Shown: one piece after another, positions 43,754-56,464 of the stretch | How the letters are laid out: each line of letters starts with the position of its first letter | Position numbering within the stretch: the stretch's first letter is position 1 | Origin: Hanleya hanleyi | Lineage: Eukaryota; Mollusca; Polyplacophora; Lepidopleurida; Hanleyidae | DNA: 64,000 nucleotides | Reading direction: 5' to 3' | NCBI GenBank assembly: GCA_036873755.1 | Contig: JAVTVY010018878.1 | Span: forward strand, 1 to 64,000 | Translations under genes and position numbers: made by a program | Notes under the pieces: generated by a model | Databases searched by the model: none | What the model was told of the DNA's origin: nothing | Seen by the model: only the letters and a program-made list of their open reading frames with translations

Positions 43754-45690
43754 TAGCCCACCATCAACAGATGGTGGGCTGTTCAAATCGCTTTTTTTGT
43801 CTGTGGTCCGTCGTCCGTCGTCCGTCCGTAAACAATTTCTTGTTATCGCGATTTCTCAGGAACTACTGCATGGATCTTTCTCAAATTTGGTACACAGGTT
43901 CCCCTTGGGGTCTAGTTGTGCAAGAAACCTTTTCTGGTCCGATTCGAAAATCCAATATGGCCACCAGGCAGCCATCTTGGATTTCCCCATGAAACCTTGT
44001 TATCGCGATTTCTCAGGAACTACTGCATGGATCTTTCTCAAATTTGGTACACAGGTTCCCCTTGGGGTCTAGTTGTGCAAGAAACCTTTTTTGGTCCGAT
44101 TCGAAAATCCAATATGGCCACCAGGCAGCCATCTTGGATTTCCCCATGAAACCTTGTTATCGCGATTTCTCAGGAACTACTGCATGGATCTTTCTCAAAT
44201 TTGGCACACAGGTTCCCCTTGGGGTCTAGTTGTGCAAGATAACTTTTCTGGTCCGATTCGAAAATCCAATATGGCCACCAGGCAGCCATCTTGGATTTCC
44301 ACATGAAACTTTGTTGCTCGCGATTTCTCAGGAACTACTGCATGGATCTTTCTCAAATTTGGTACACAGGTTCCCTTGGGGTCTAGTTGTGCAAGAAACC
44401 TTTTCTGGTCCGATTCGAAAATCCAATATGGCCACCAGGCAGCCATCTTGGATTTCCCATGAAACCTTGTTATCGCGATTTCTCAGGAACTACTGCATGG
44501 ATCTTTCTCAAATTTGGTACACAGGTTCCCCTTGGGGTCTAGTTGTGCAAGATACCTTTTCTGGTCCGATTCGAAAATCCAATATGGCCACCAGGCAGCC
44601 ATCTTGGATTTCCCCCATGAAACCTTGTTATCGCAATTTCTCAGGAACTTCTGCATGGATCTTTCTCAAATTTGGTACACAGGTTCCCCTTGGGGTCTAA
44701 TTGTGCAAGATTCCTTTTTTGGTCCGATTCGAAAATCCAATATGGCCACCAGGCAGCCATCTTGGATTTCCCTTTGAAACCTTGTTATTGCAATTTCTCA
44801 GGAACTACTGCATGGATCTTTCTCAAATTTGGTACACAGGTTCCCCTTGGGGTCTAGTTATGCAAGATAACTTTTCTGGTCCGATTCGAAAATCCAATAT
44901 GGCCACCAGGCAGCCATCTTGGATTTCCCCATGAAACTTTGTTATTGTCATTTCTCAGGAAGTACTGTATGGATCTTTCTCAAATTTGGTACACAGGTTC
45001 CCCCTGGGGTCTAGTTTTGCATGATGCCTTTTTCGGTCCGAATCGAAAATCCAATATGGCCACATGGCAGCCATCTTCAATTTCTCCATGAAACCTTGTT
45101 ATCGCGATTTCTCAGGAACTATACTGCATGGATCTTCTAAAATTTGGTACACAGGTTCCCCTTGGGGTCTAGTTGTGCAAGATACCTTTTTCGGTCCGAT
45201 TCTAAAAACCAATATGGCCACCAGGCAGCCATATTGGATTTTCCCATGAAACCTTATCGCGATTTCTCAGGAACTACTGCATGGATCTTTCTCAAATTTG
45301 GTACACAGGTTCCCCTTGGGATCTAGTTGTGCAAGATACCTTTCCTGGTACGATTCGAAAATCCAGTATAGCCACCAGGCAGCCATCTTAGATTTCCCCA
45401 TGAAAGTTTATCGTCATTTCTTAGGAACTACTGCATGGATCTTTCTCAATTTTGGTACACAGATTCCCCTTAGGGTCTCGATATGCAAGATGCCTTTTTC
45501 GGTCCGAATCGAAAATCCAATATGGCCACAAGGCGGCCATCTTGAATTTCCCCTTGAAACATTGTTACCGTGAATTCTCAGGAAATATTTCATGGATCTT
45601 TCTGAAATTTGGTACACAGGTCCCACATGGAGCCTAGTAGTGCAAGATACCTTTTTTGGTCCGATTCGAAAATCCAAGTTACGCTTGGAA
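43754..45690. repeat. Hairpin-led array of ~157-bp units (family B, pearl/HINE-like)
   Basis: A perfect hairpin agcccaccatc/gatggtgggct (43754-43779) and a gtccgtcgtccgtcgtccgtccgt run precede about 12 tandem units. The units start near 43840, 43997, 44154, 44311, 44467, 44625, 44782, 44939, 45096, 45254, 45408 and 45562. Unit landmarks are ctcaggaactactgcatgg, ctcaaatttggtacacagg, ccaatatggccac and gcagccatcttgg. Overlapping open frames (43916-44934) arise because the 157-bp unit lacks stops in some frames; they are not genes. Hairpin plus ~160-bp core repeats matches the layout of bivalve pearl elements. Confidence 0.85.
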
Positions 45691-45705
45691 TTAATTCGGT
45701 ATTCT

Positions 45706-45963
45706 CGAGTTGTGACGTTGCATCACAAGAGTCGGCGGATCAAACGGTGGGTCATATTCTATATATTGACTATAGAGAATATCCATACCTTCACCTTCCA
45801 TATCAAGGAGTTCAAATAATTCGGAATTAAAATGTATTTCTTCAAATTTTAGATCAGCTTTCTTTAGTCCATGCAGTAGCAAGTGAACTGCTCCACCCTT
45901 TCGTCTGCCGGCGGGTCGGCTACATGAAGGGACGTCACTCTTGTGACTCAACGTCACAACTCG
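45706..45963. mobile_element. 258-bp element with 27-bp inverted ends
   Basis: The first 27 bp (cgagttgtgacgttg...acaagagt) and last 27 bp are inverted with two mismatches. A minus-strand frame (46038-45691) runs through it without stop and contains GAVHLLLHGLKKADLKFEEI and FELLDMEGEGMDI, which look protein-like. Confidence 0.7.
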
Positions 45964-47549
45964 ACAACTGTAGACTACTGCATATGTTTCGATCCAAGGG
46001 AGATAATCAGGATTCAGGCACTTTCGAAGTTTCAACATTACTGCGCAGACCGGATCCCTTCAGTATTAAGTAGTGTACCATCTTACTATTTTCAGGCATG
46101 GTATCTTAAAAGAGATATCTCAAAATAGCCGTATAAACAGGACAGAATTAGCACTCGTTCTTAATTACATGAGCAGTGTGACTAACGTCACAGGACCTAC
46201 GAAGTACAGTAGGCATTAGGACTCGAACACGAACTGAACTCTTGGAAATCCCCACCCCCAGTTGAAATCCTGCTCATATTAAGATGGGCACCGCTCAAGT
46301 CAGAATCGCCAGTGCTTTTCATCAAAAATCACCAGAAATTTTCATCAAAAATAGGTCAGCTCAAAACTTGTTGGTAACAGTCTCTTAATGCGCCTTCATT
46401 CCAAAATAACTAACGATCGCCGATTTAATTTTACAATTTCTTAATTAAAGGAAACAGATTGAATAATATAGGTTTAGTAGATTTCAAGCTTTACGTGTGA
46501 AAATACATTTACATCTCTTTAATGGTTTTCAGTGCCCTTGTCCAGGATCAAAACAACTTTTTGAATCACATTATTTTCCCAACAATACAACACATTTTTA
46601 TATATAGTACTATAGTAGAAAGGTAGCATTTATGTAGTTTACGGTAATTCAACTCAAGACCCTACACCTTCTATGCACAAGATAATAATGATTCTATGTG
46701 ATTCTCCTGAGCATAGCCGGTAAAGACGAATAAATAGCGTCTCTACATCTTCTGTAATAGGGCCATGTGGCATAGTGGACTATTTCAATGACAGGGCATT
46801 TTTAGACGGACAGTAACTGATACTCATTGGCGATAAAACGCTGGAGCAAAACAGACCACAGTTTTCTTGGCAATGATGAAATGATTGGATGTGAAAGAGG
46901 ATACATGTTACAGGCTAAACCTTACATATATATATAGCAATATATTGAAGTGTTAATTATAAATCTAATTTTAGTCAGAATTATTTCAGATCAGAACTTG
47001 ATGGTAACAATGCCCTAATGCACGCTCATGCCAAAAATCAAGGTTCTGATGTCAACGGTTCTCCTTATTTTGCCGACGAAAGGATTCGGATGGACTCATT
47101 ACCGGACAATTTGCGGTCTGTAGCCTACTTCGTAGGAATAAAATCTTAAGTATTTTCATAGCTCATGCCAAAGTGTCAAAGAGATTGGTCTTCGCTTCCA
47201 GTACCCAATGATGACACGTGCAAAAAAATAACTGAAAAAATACTACGAAACAAAGGCGAAGAATCCTCCGTACATGTACATTCACTTTCAGACTAACTTT
47301 GCTCATTTCTCTTGTATTATAACAACTGACATAAGTACAGTTTCTAGAAATCTTGAAACTCCTGAAACTTAGATTATATCTTGGTGTTTTTCAGTGACCT
47401 TTTCCGATCCTTTTCGCTCAGATTCGAAATTCTGTAAACAAAATTACAAATCAATCGTTTGTACTTAGTAACAATGGACAAAAAGATCCTCTAGTCATTA
47501 GCTTACAATTATCGGACAATGGTGGGCGCCAAGATCCTTCAGGATCTCT
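45964..47549. other. Intergenic with dispersed repeat fragments
   Basis: gcagtgtgactaacgtcac at about 46172 recurs at 52502. The segment 46985-47150 (taacaatgccctaatgcacg ... tagcctacttcgtaggaata) recurs at 54207-54356. No gene is seen. Confidence 0.5.
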
Positions 47550-48310
47550 CGTTTGAAGGATTAAAGCTAGGGTCTCCAAATTCATATTACAAATGCAACT
47601 AGTGATTGACTAGAAGCCTATCCCAGTTGACTTACCTTGAGCTATTTTTTCAAGGTCATATACTGTTTATTATGATATAACCTGAAGAAATACAGCTAGG
47701 TATTCCAAATTAATACTACATGTACATCTGGGGATGATCCAGAGATGTGCTGAGAATGACTGACCTTGACCTATTTTATCAAGGTCAAATTTCAGTGTTT
47801 GCTACATTTTTTGAAGGATTAAAGTTAGGGTCTCCAAATTCATATTACATATGCAACTGCCAGTGATTTACTAGAAGCCAACCACAGTTGACTGACCTTG
47901 ACCTATTTTTTAAGGTCATATGATGTTCAGTATGATATAACATGAAGAAATATAGCTAGGCTTTCCAAATTAATACTATGTATACATCTGGCGATGGTCC
48001 AAAGGTGTGCTGAAGATGACTAACCTTGACCTATATTATCCAGATCAGATTCTATTTAGTACAATATTTCATTAAGGATTATATCTACATTGTCCAAATT
48101 TATACCACATATGCCTGGACCTGAAGTCTATTGAATATCACTGATCTTGACCTATTTTCTAAAGGTCAAATTCCATATGTTAAGTCTAAGCTTTCTGAAT
48201 TCATGTTCCATATGCAATTAAGTTAGAATAGACCAGAAAATTATTGGAGATGACTAACCTTACTATATATTTCCAAGATCAAATTACTTGAGCTGATGTT
48301 GACCTATATA
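47550..48310. repeat. Family C array, ~125-150 bp units with inverted TCAAGGTCA
   Basis: About six units carry 'tctccaaattcatattac' or 'ttccaaattaatacta', a 'tgaccttgacctatttta-tcaaggtca' segment, and 'gaagatta/gaaatatagctagg'. The inverted pair TGACCTTGA ... TCAAGGTCA resembles extended nuclear-receptor half-sites, but it recurs because of the repeat. Confidence 0.7.
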
Positions 48311-48644
48311 GAAGAATATATGTAGAGGTAAGAATATGGTCATGCACTACCAGAACCTCCGCACCAAATATTTCCCATTAATTTAAGTCCTTGGCAAAAG
48401 CTGACCTGGCTCAATTTCGTATGTATTTCTAAAATGAGAGAACTGCAGTCAACCCTTCTAGATCACATTTCTGTTAACCTATACTAAAATGTCAAAGTTC
48501 TAAAAATACATCTTATGCAATGCATGATTGCTGAATGTAAACAATAAGTGATATCTGAGGGGTATTGGAGCCCATTGGGTATTTTTTCGTTATTTTGGGT
48601 TATTTTACACTAACTTAGTATACTACAGATTCTAGTGCTGAAAA

Positions 48645-48752
48645 TAGGTTGAGTCCCTTGCGGGATTCAGGCCAGCGAACCTAGATTCGGGCGCAAATCG
48701 CCAGCACTTATATGTCGGCGATCTCAACCCTCGGCCAACCAGGCCTCCCACA
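48645..48752 (-). mobile_element. Possible tRNA-derived SINE fragment
   Basis: On the minus strand tggccgagggttgag resembles an A box of Ser/Leu tRNA type, followed after about 45 bp by aggttcgctggcctgaatcc, a loose B box. No intact tRNA fold is evident. Confidence 0.3.
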
Positions 48753-48784
48753 TAAATAGGAGTACAGATACCAAACTTCAGTAT

Positions 48785-51700
48785 AAGTTAGACAGCCGCG
48801 ACATACAAGACACACCAAACTTCAGTATTTCAGACCAATTACTTTTCGAGATGTTACTTATGAATATCAGGGGAAAAATAATATTCTACTCATCTTTTAA
48901 GAAAAAGGAACGAATAGAAAAAGAAAAAGCGTTGAATGAAGAAATAAATAATTTGGAAAAATCTTTGGATAGGGCTACACACCAAGACGTTAAGACAAAT
49001 TTAATTGATGATATACAACAATTAAACAAACAGTACAGGACATCAATAAGATAAAAGTTGACGGTATTCTTACAAGAGCAAAAATACGCTGGGCTGACAA
49101 GGGTGAGAAACCAACTAGCTATTTTCTCAGCATGGAACATAGAAATTTTTTGAACAATTCCATAATCAGAATCGAAAGTGCTAGTGGAGAAGATCTAAGA
49201 AATCAGGAAAACATTTTGAATGAAACTAAACTATTTTATAGAAAATTGTATACGCAAAAAGATACTATTCCAATAGATCTAGAACAACTTTTCGAAGGCC
49301 TGAATGTACCAAAATTATCACAGCAAAAATCTGATAAGTTAGAAGGAGACCTTAATTCCGAAGAAATTTTAGCTGCTTTAAAATCTTTAGACAATGAAAA
49401 GAGCCCTGGGCTAGATGGTTACACTGCAGAATTTTACAAGTTTCTTTGGAGAGATATCGGTGAATACTTGATAAAATCGTTAAATTACTCTTATAGTACA
49501 GGGGACCCCAAAACAAGGACCAATAACGTGTATACCTAAGGAGGGGAAGACTAAGCAATTATTAAAGCATTGGAGACGGATAACATTGTTGAATGTGTCA
49601 TATAAGATTGGGTCTGCTGCTATTGCACATCGTATTTAAACATGTTTGCCAGATATTATTAGTGAAGATCAGAAAGGTTTTATGGCTGGAAGATTTATCG
49701 GAGAAGCAACTAGATTAACTTATGACATAATGCAACATACTGAAACAAATCAGATCCCCGGAATGATTCTTTTGATTGACTTTGAAAAAGCCTTCGATTC
49801 AGTTGACTGGAACTTCATACAAAAAACAATGGAATTTTTCAATTTTGGGAATTCGAAAATGGGTGGAAATATTTTATAAGAATATCCAGTCGTCCGTGCT
49901 TGTCAATGGATTTAATTCTTCTTTTTTTCAGGTGTCACGCAGTTGTCGCCAGGGTGATCCTCTCTCTCCGTATTTATTTTTACTGTGCGCAGAAGTACTA
50001 GCAGTCTTGCTCAGAAATAAAAAAATATTAATGGAATAAAAATTAACAATATGGAATTTATTTTATCCCAATGTGCAGATGATACAACTATTTTCCTTGA
50101 TGGATCTCAGAAAAGTTTAAACTATTGTCTGGAAATTCTTGATTTCTTCGCTAAGTTTTCAGGTCTAAAAATAAACTTGGGCAAAACAAAAGTTATATGA
50201 ATAGGTTCCGAAAAGAATAGCGACAAAAATACAAATTGAAATGGCAGCTTGATTGGTCACAGAGCTCCTTCCGTTTGATGGGTCTAGAGTTCACGTTAAA
50301 TCTAGGAGAAATAGTTGACCGAAACTATAAAGATAAATTAAAGTCGATTGAAATGTCAATGAAATTATGGTCAAAGAGAAGTATCTCGCCCATGGGCAGA
50401 GTAGTTATTTTGAAATCATTACTGCTGCCTAAATTAAACCATTTATTCTCATCTCTGCCGGACCCTCCGCAGTCAATAATAGACTTTTTCCAGAAGAGCT
50501 GCTTCATCTTTGTCTGGAATAGAAAACCCGATAAAATATCTAGAAAACAGGCGATTAAAGATGTAAACGATGGAGGCCTAAATATTCCCTCTATAAAGCA
50601 CTTCATTCAGGCACAGAAAATTTCCTGGCTAAGAAGATTACTAAACGGTAAACAAAAATGGATTTGTTTTTAGAGACTTTTCCTGATACTCTGGATCCTC
50701 TAGAAATTGACTCCTTTGCTTTAGAAACTTTTATAATTAAATTAATGAGCATTCCTTTCTGGATAGATGTTTTGCGTGGAGTGACTTTCAAAGAAATGTG
50801 ACCTGTACAGAACCCGCACCCACAGCTTTCCGAAAAGAATTTTTATGGCAAATGACAAAATTTCTTCAAATGGCAAACCATATTATTACAAACATTGGTT
50901 GAAAACTGGAGTGAAATTTGTCAACGACTTATTAGACGAGGAGGGAAATTATATATCATATGCACATTTTGTAAACATATACTCTTGTCGGACAAATTTT
51001 CTTGAATTTCATGGTTTCATGAAATCAACAAGAGAAGCACCAAAAAAACTGCACATTGACAAATTTAGCAAAGATTTCTATACACACTTTATACCTCCAA
51101 ATATCTTCCCATTGACCAGAACCAACAAAGGTTGTAACCCTTTTTTTATAAAATCTTGATGAACAACACTTTTGTTAAGTCGAACGCCAACTTGAAATGG
51201 GAGACTGCAATATGACAGGTAATTAGTTATGAAAATTGGTGTAAAATTAACCTTAATGTCAACAAATGCACTAATGATGTTAAATTCCGATGGTTCCAGT
51301 ACCGTATTGTGAATCGTATACTCACTACTAATATATTTGCAAACATAATTAATCCAGAGGAATCAAAGCTGTGAACATTTTGTAAAGAATACCCCGAAAC
51401 GATATTACACCTCTTTTGAGAATGTGTTCTATCAAGGCCAATCTGGAATTTAACAAAAGCTTGGTTGATGGCAGAAGCTGAGGTAAATATTTATCTTTCA
51501 GTCGACCTTGTTCTACTTGGTTCACAACTGCCTCAGTATAGAATAATAAATTTGTTATTTGTTGTTATAACATTTCAAATATATAAGTGTAAAGTGAATA
51601 AGCGACTTCCAAACTTTAAAGATATACAGTCCAAAGTGAAGATTATATATGAATTAGCGAAATTTATTCACAGACAAAATGCTGAGAGGAGTAAATTTGA

Positions 51701-52080
51701 AAGACGTTGGTCTTCTTTACATCTTTTATTTAGAGATAATGCTAATTAATCACATCAGATGTGAAAAAAACACCAATACCATAAGTCACATTCTCAGGCT
51801 TAGCCGAATTTTGCATGGCAGTTTTTTGTTCTTCCACCAATGTCGGTATCGTGATGATCTAGACCATCAATGAATTAATTTGTGTTTTTCTTAAATTTGA
51901 AAAAGAGTCAGCTATGTGGCAAAAATTGTATATATACACAAAGTTGGTACATCATTAATGTGTAAAGGTGGGAGATATGTCTTTTTTCTGCTATTAAGTT
52001 TGTCATTGTGTACTTGAGAAAAAAATTTGAAATAAAAAAATTATCAATTATAAAAAAAAATAAAAAAAAAAATAAAAATA
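48785..52080 (+). mobile_element. Degraded LINE (L1/Tx1-like) with 3' UTR and A-rich tail
   Basis: Coding remnants run from 48851 to 51749, then a 3' UTR ending in A-rich sequence at about 52020-52080 (aataaaaaaaaaaataaaaata). The 5' end, including the endonuclease, is missing. The target duplication could not be found. Confidence 0.8.
48851..51749 (+). pseudogene. LINE ORF2 remnant with reverse-transcriptase motifs
   Basis: The order is a coiled-coil, Lys/Glu-rich linker (48851-49052), KIRWADKGEKPTSYFL, and EEILAALKSLDNEKSPGLDGYTAEFYK (49352-49440, RT motif 1). Then come DQKGFMAGRFIGEATRL (49667), LIDFEKAFDSVDW (motif A, 49766-49810), SCRQGDPLSPYLFLLCAEVL (motif B, about 49940-50000), CADDTTIFLDG (motif C with the Asp pair, about 50073-50105), and SGLKINLGKTKV. 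A 'thumb/zinc' C-terminal part follows to 51749. Stops or frameshifts lie at 49050, 49537, 49636, 49877, 50037, 50198 and beyond. The catalytic Asp residues survive but the frame does not. The layout is like the nested LINE at 2.9-4.3 kb. Confidence 0.85.
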
Positions 52081-54190
52081 TAATTTCATTGGAAAGATAT
52101 TGTGGCGAGCAAATATGTGTTGGCCTAATTACAAAGGTGCAAAGGTCACAGACCACCACTGATTTTGTTGGGTTTTATATTATAATCAGGACTTCCGGTG
52201 AAATTTGACTGCTCATTATACCTAATTGGATGAGAAAGGTTTGTGATATATTTTAATATACTTCTATAATATTCAACACTCAAAAATATTTTAAAAACTT
52301 TTAAATTTGAATAGGAAAACACTCAGGTTCAGTTTGATTGTCCGCCACCCATCTAGCTCGAAATAATGGTGCCGAATGTATGCTGATTTTTGTATATATT
52401 AGAGCGGAAAAGCCAGTCTACCAGACGTAGTGGTTCATTTTTGGCGGCGAATATTACGGGATATAGTTTTCTAGAGATATGAAGTCGAATTACTACACAT
52501 GGCAGTGTGACTAACGTCACTGGACCTACGAAATAGGGTTTGAGATAATTTAAGTGTGTACTCGAGAGATGACTTGGGGGCCCTGTGTACTACCACGAGA
52601 GAATTTATATAGCGTCTCTAATTGACAGTGGGAACTATTAACTTTTCCAGATGTCATCGCTGATGAGTCATTAGCGTAGCAACTATTATCGCCCTCAGTT
52701 TCTATTACCCTGGAGAATGATCAGCCCAGCAGTACAGCACGAAGTGTTGGGGGGAGAGTCCGAGAGAGCGGGGAACCCCCCCCCCCTCTCGGCATTAGGC
52801 AATTTTTCTTAAATTAGCGTAGGGAATGATGCTCTGTCAGAGCAGTTGAGAAGTAAATGTTTGTAGTCCTAAATAAGACAGGAAACTGGATAAGAAACAC
52901 AAATTTGAAGTGAGAAAGGTCAAGATCAGAGATTTGTTACAATGCAACAATCAAATCAGGCATCACTAGAGAGCCATTCTCCATGGATATATTTATTTGA
53001 CATTCAACTTCAAGGTACCTCATCTGAAGAGAGTACATAATAATAATCAATGAACAATAAAGCACACACGAACAAAATAAACAAGTGGTTATAGGTTACT
53101 GTATTTAAAACACAACGATGATTTTATTATCGATTTCTTCAGTAATAACATATAATAGGGTCATTGTTGTGTTTAAATTTAGTAATTTCTCTCATAAAAT
53201 CCAGCCATTTTTTATTTCTTTTTGAGGTAGAACATTTTTTAACTTATGACTGAACTGAAGAAATGATGCAATGTTGTATAGGCTGGATATATAAAACGTG
53301 CAGTATAATATGCCTTCAATCTCAACGAAATTCCAAGACCAGCAAATGAGTGATATCATCGGAATGTGTGTCAACATTACAATGTAAGTTAGGCTAAAAA
53401 TAGGTTACTCAGGAATCTCCAGTTTAATACTGGATTCAAGTGTACTGTTAAACTAGCCATATTATAGATATCTCATAGTACATGTAGATCTAACAGACTG
53501 ATTACGACGTACGAGCGAGCGCACATATGCATGTGTGCTTTCAATATAGATATAATTAAAATATTTTTTGGAAGCTGACGTTTTAGAGCAACAACAACGA
53601 CCACCGAAAGCCAACAAAAGATTTACCTTCATTGGACCTCTGACGCTTCTGTGAGAAGAAGTTTTTCAAAGCTGCTTGGCGCTTCATGACATTGATTTAT
53701 AAAATACATGTCAAGTGATATTCGTGGCTCGGTAAAACTTCGCAGCAGACGAAATAACAACCTCCATTCTCCGATGAAATGATTTGCTTCCTTCATGCAT
53801 CGTGGCATATACAGCTCGCCTGACGCGAGATTCTGGGATTTCGGTAGCCTTCAGCAATACCACCGGCTAACAGCGACCAGCATGATCACGAGGGTTCCCG
53901 AATATTTCCAACAATTTACGGCAGATGTTCAGGAAGCGTGGCGTGGACTTTTAGGGAAAACATGGCGGAGCTACCTGGAAACGTATAATGCCGACATATT
54001 TTGGCAAGTACCATTAAAGTTACTGATATTTTCGAGAGCTGGGCGCATCATTTTTTTTTGCTTTAGTGCTGGGCGGCCGAAGTTAGTCCCAGGCGCTTAA
54101 AAGTCACAGTGAAGAATACAGCCAAGGGTTCCTGATGGGCATGACAGTGCACTCGAGTCATCAATAAATAATAAAAAATTAATTATAAAT
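52081..54190. other. Intergenic; one unassigned 101-codon frame
   Basis: A frame at 53795-54100 (MHRGIYSSPDARFWDFGSLQ...) has protein-like composition to about 54010, then low-complexity sequence, and no recognised family. A C-run lies at 52778-52790. Otherwise nothing. Confidence 0.3.
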
Positions 54191-54194
54191 CAAT

Positions 54195-54370
54195 AATTAA
54201 TTATAATGGCTGGTAACAATGCCCTAATGCACGTTCATGCCACAAATCAAGGTTCTAATGTCAACGGTTCTCCTTATTTTGCCGATGAAAGGATTCGGAT
54301 GGACTGACTGACTCATTACCGGACAATTTGCGATCTGCAGCCTACTTCGTAGGAATATTAAGTTAGCTGT
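54195..54370. repeat. Dispersed repeat, second copy of 46985-47150
   Basis: Shares 'taacaatgccctaatgcacg', 'tcaaggttct-atgtcaacgg', 'attaccggacaatttgcg' and 'gcctacttcgtaggaata', with an extra tgactgac insertion. Confidence 0.75.
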
Positions 54371-54449
54371 TTTCAGTGACTTGTGATCAAAAGGACCAGG
54401 GTGAGATTGGCATTTTGTTTTGTTATGGACTAAATAACGCCAAGTCGGT

Positions 54450-55480
54450 GGGTATGTGGAGGCCCCATTTTATATACATATTATAATGCGTCAGGAAGAT
54501 AGATACGTTTCGTACGAAGACATATAAACTACTCTTAGAGACGCAAGTCAAAGATTTGTGAATCTGACGTACCAACATTTAGAATGATTTTTTTCATATT
54601 TTTTTATTATTTCACTTTATTTTAATTGTTTATTTCTTTTCGTTTTACTTTATGTTTTCATTTCATTTTAATTTCCCAATGGATTTCTTTCTATTTTGTT
54701 TTAAGTCATGCCATTTCATTACACTGTTTTGAATTTTAATTTCATTTCAATTACATTTCCTAAATATATTTGATTTAATTCTATAATTATTTATTTTGTG
54801 TTCAATTTGTTTTTAAGCAAAAACGTAAAAGATAATGTTGATTACAGTCACCTGGCAGCTCTCTGTCGCCACACACATGTATAAAACACAACATGTAAAT
54901 GGGAAACATTGGGCTGAGATTATGGTAAAGTATATTAGTCCGAGTGGAGTTGTCTCCCCTGAATCGTCGAGAAATGGAGAGGAGTGTGTATTGGAACACC
55001 TTTCATGTTTTAGCCTACAGCTACCCCATTGTACAGTATAATACCACCCAAAAATACAGGAAAAACAGCTGTACATTTTCCTAAAATTACATTTAAATAA
55101 AATGTTCCAATGCATCCCGGGTACGGGGTCACCGGTGACTGAGCGCACTGAGACGACTATCCGAATGCATTCCCTGATGAACTTATCTATGCTTTTGGAT
55201 AATATTTATTCAGTAAAATAGCAACAAATATCTTTGACAAGCCTTCAGACGCAACATTACTTTAATTTTAACTAGAATAGTTTCAAATTCTAGTTAAATC
55301 AAATAGTTCCTAGGGTTCGTATTTATCCGTTTTTATCTGACAATCCATAGTTCGTCACTTTTGGAATGGCATAGAAATCTATCTTCATGGATCATTGTAG
55401 TGTGTTTAAAAGTGAGACCTCCATACCCTAGGAGACAGGACTAAATGATCTTCTAGCCCCCATAATAGTCATTTCTGACA
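54450..55480. repeat. ~1-kb dispersed repeat, copy 1 (second at 60960-62300)
   Basis: Landmarks found in the same order in both: 'gtcaggaagat-gata', 'cctaacgtacca'-type, T-rich ttcatttcttttcg, 'gcagctctctg-cgccacacacat', 'gtccg-gtggagttg-ctcccct', 'gtacagtataata', 'attgcatcccgggta' and 'gacaggactaaatgatc'. Orientation is direct. No gene. Confidence 0.6.
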
Positions 55481-55529
55481 TACTCTCTCTTTGTTTCGTT
55501 ATCTAGAACAACAAATCCTTTGTTCATCA

Positions 55530-55695
55530 CTTTAAGCGCAGTTTAGATATCTTCATAGTTGTTATCTCTTTGGCTCACCTTCAAGAGTGTTTAATATATC
55601 GTCTTAATACAATTATCTATCTCTCTGGCTCACTTTAAGCGCAGTTTAGATATCTTCCTAGTTGTTATCTCTGTGGCTCACCTTCAAGCGTGTTC
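55530..55695. repeat. 102-bp array, first block
   Basis: Units 'ctttaagcgcagtttagatatcttc-tagttgttatctctttggctcaccttcaag-gtgtttaatatatcgtc-taatacaattatctatctctctggctca'. The block ends where the reverse-transcriptase fragment begins. Confidence 0.75.
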
Positions 55696-55736
55696 TTCAC
55701 TCACCTTCTTTGGCTCACCTTCACCTTCACCGCTAC

Positions 55737-56065
55737 AAAAATGAAGCGGGCATTCTCTCTCGTCGACTTTATGACAAAAGAGATGATTACAATTTCGACA
55801 TCGTAAACTATCACTTTCTGGACAGTAATATTCCAGTGGGACCTGCATATGGCGTATACATATCTCGCCTAGAAGCATTTCTAGATCCTGTGTTAATTGT
55901 GACGATTTCAATCAACGTCACAAAACATTGTTGCAGAAACTTATAAAACAGGGCTATTCCTCCAAGCGCCTCCACTCAAAGTTTCTCAAATTTGGCGATA
56001 CATATCGCATGCTGATAGCAAAATACGAACGTAGCGTGCAAGATCTATGGCGTTACGTTTCGTAA
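55737..56065 (+). pseudogene. C-terminal fragment of a reverse-transcriptase element
   Basis: RRLYDKRDDYNFDIVNYHFL and PAYGVYISRL (to about 55870), then after a one-frame shift DDFNQRHKTLLQKLIKQGYS and KFLKFGDTYRMLIAKYERSV, ending at TAA 56063-56065. I recognise this ending from reverse-transcriptase-bearing elements common in cnidarian and mollusc genomes but cannot name the clade. One frameshift is visible. The fragment sits inside the 102-bp array. Confidence 0.6.
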
Positions 56066-56464
56066 CTTGTGTCTAATTCCGCTTAACCCGGGGCTAGGGG
56101 CCGTATGAACCCATGTACTTCAAGATCCTCATGATGCTCATATGAACAGTCACAATCAAAGCGTGACTGAGATACACCATTCTCTAGATAACGACTTTAG
56201 AACGATAATTATGGCTTAAGAATAGTGATCAGCGATACGGAATTTATATTTTTGGAACATCATGATGTCTTGTCGGCATCATTGAAAAATGTCGACCGCT
56301 TCTCTCTTGCAGGAAACTAGCCTATGTTTATGTATACTATGATTGTCTTTTTTGAATTTGGTGCTAATACTGTTATATGGATATGGAATAGGTCTTTGGA
56401 TTATGGAGGCGGATATTCTTTAATGAACGACGGCTGAATTATGAATGACGGAATAGACGCTTGT
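56066..56464. other. Interval between RT fragment and array
   Basis: No gene recognised; probably 3' sequence of the RT element and flank. Confidence 0.3.

Noticed and set aside
43916..44934. Overlapping open frames repeating LVRFENPIWPPGSHLGFP
   Set aside because: They are readings of the 157-bp tandem unit in successive frames; no independent coding signal.
48645..48752. A functional tRNA gene
   Set aside because: A-box-like word only; no acceptor stem or intact B box, so at most a SINE relic.
55684..55911. Minus-strand frame with Cys/His residues resembling a zinc finger
   Set aside because: It is antisense to the better-supported reverse-transcriptase C-terminal fragment.
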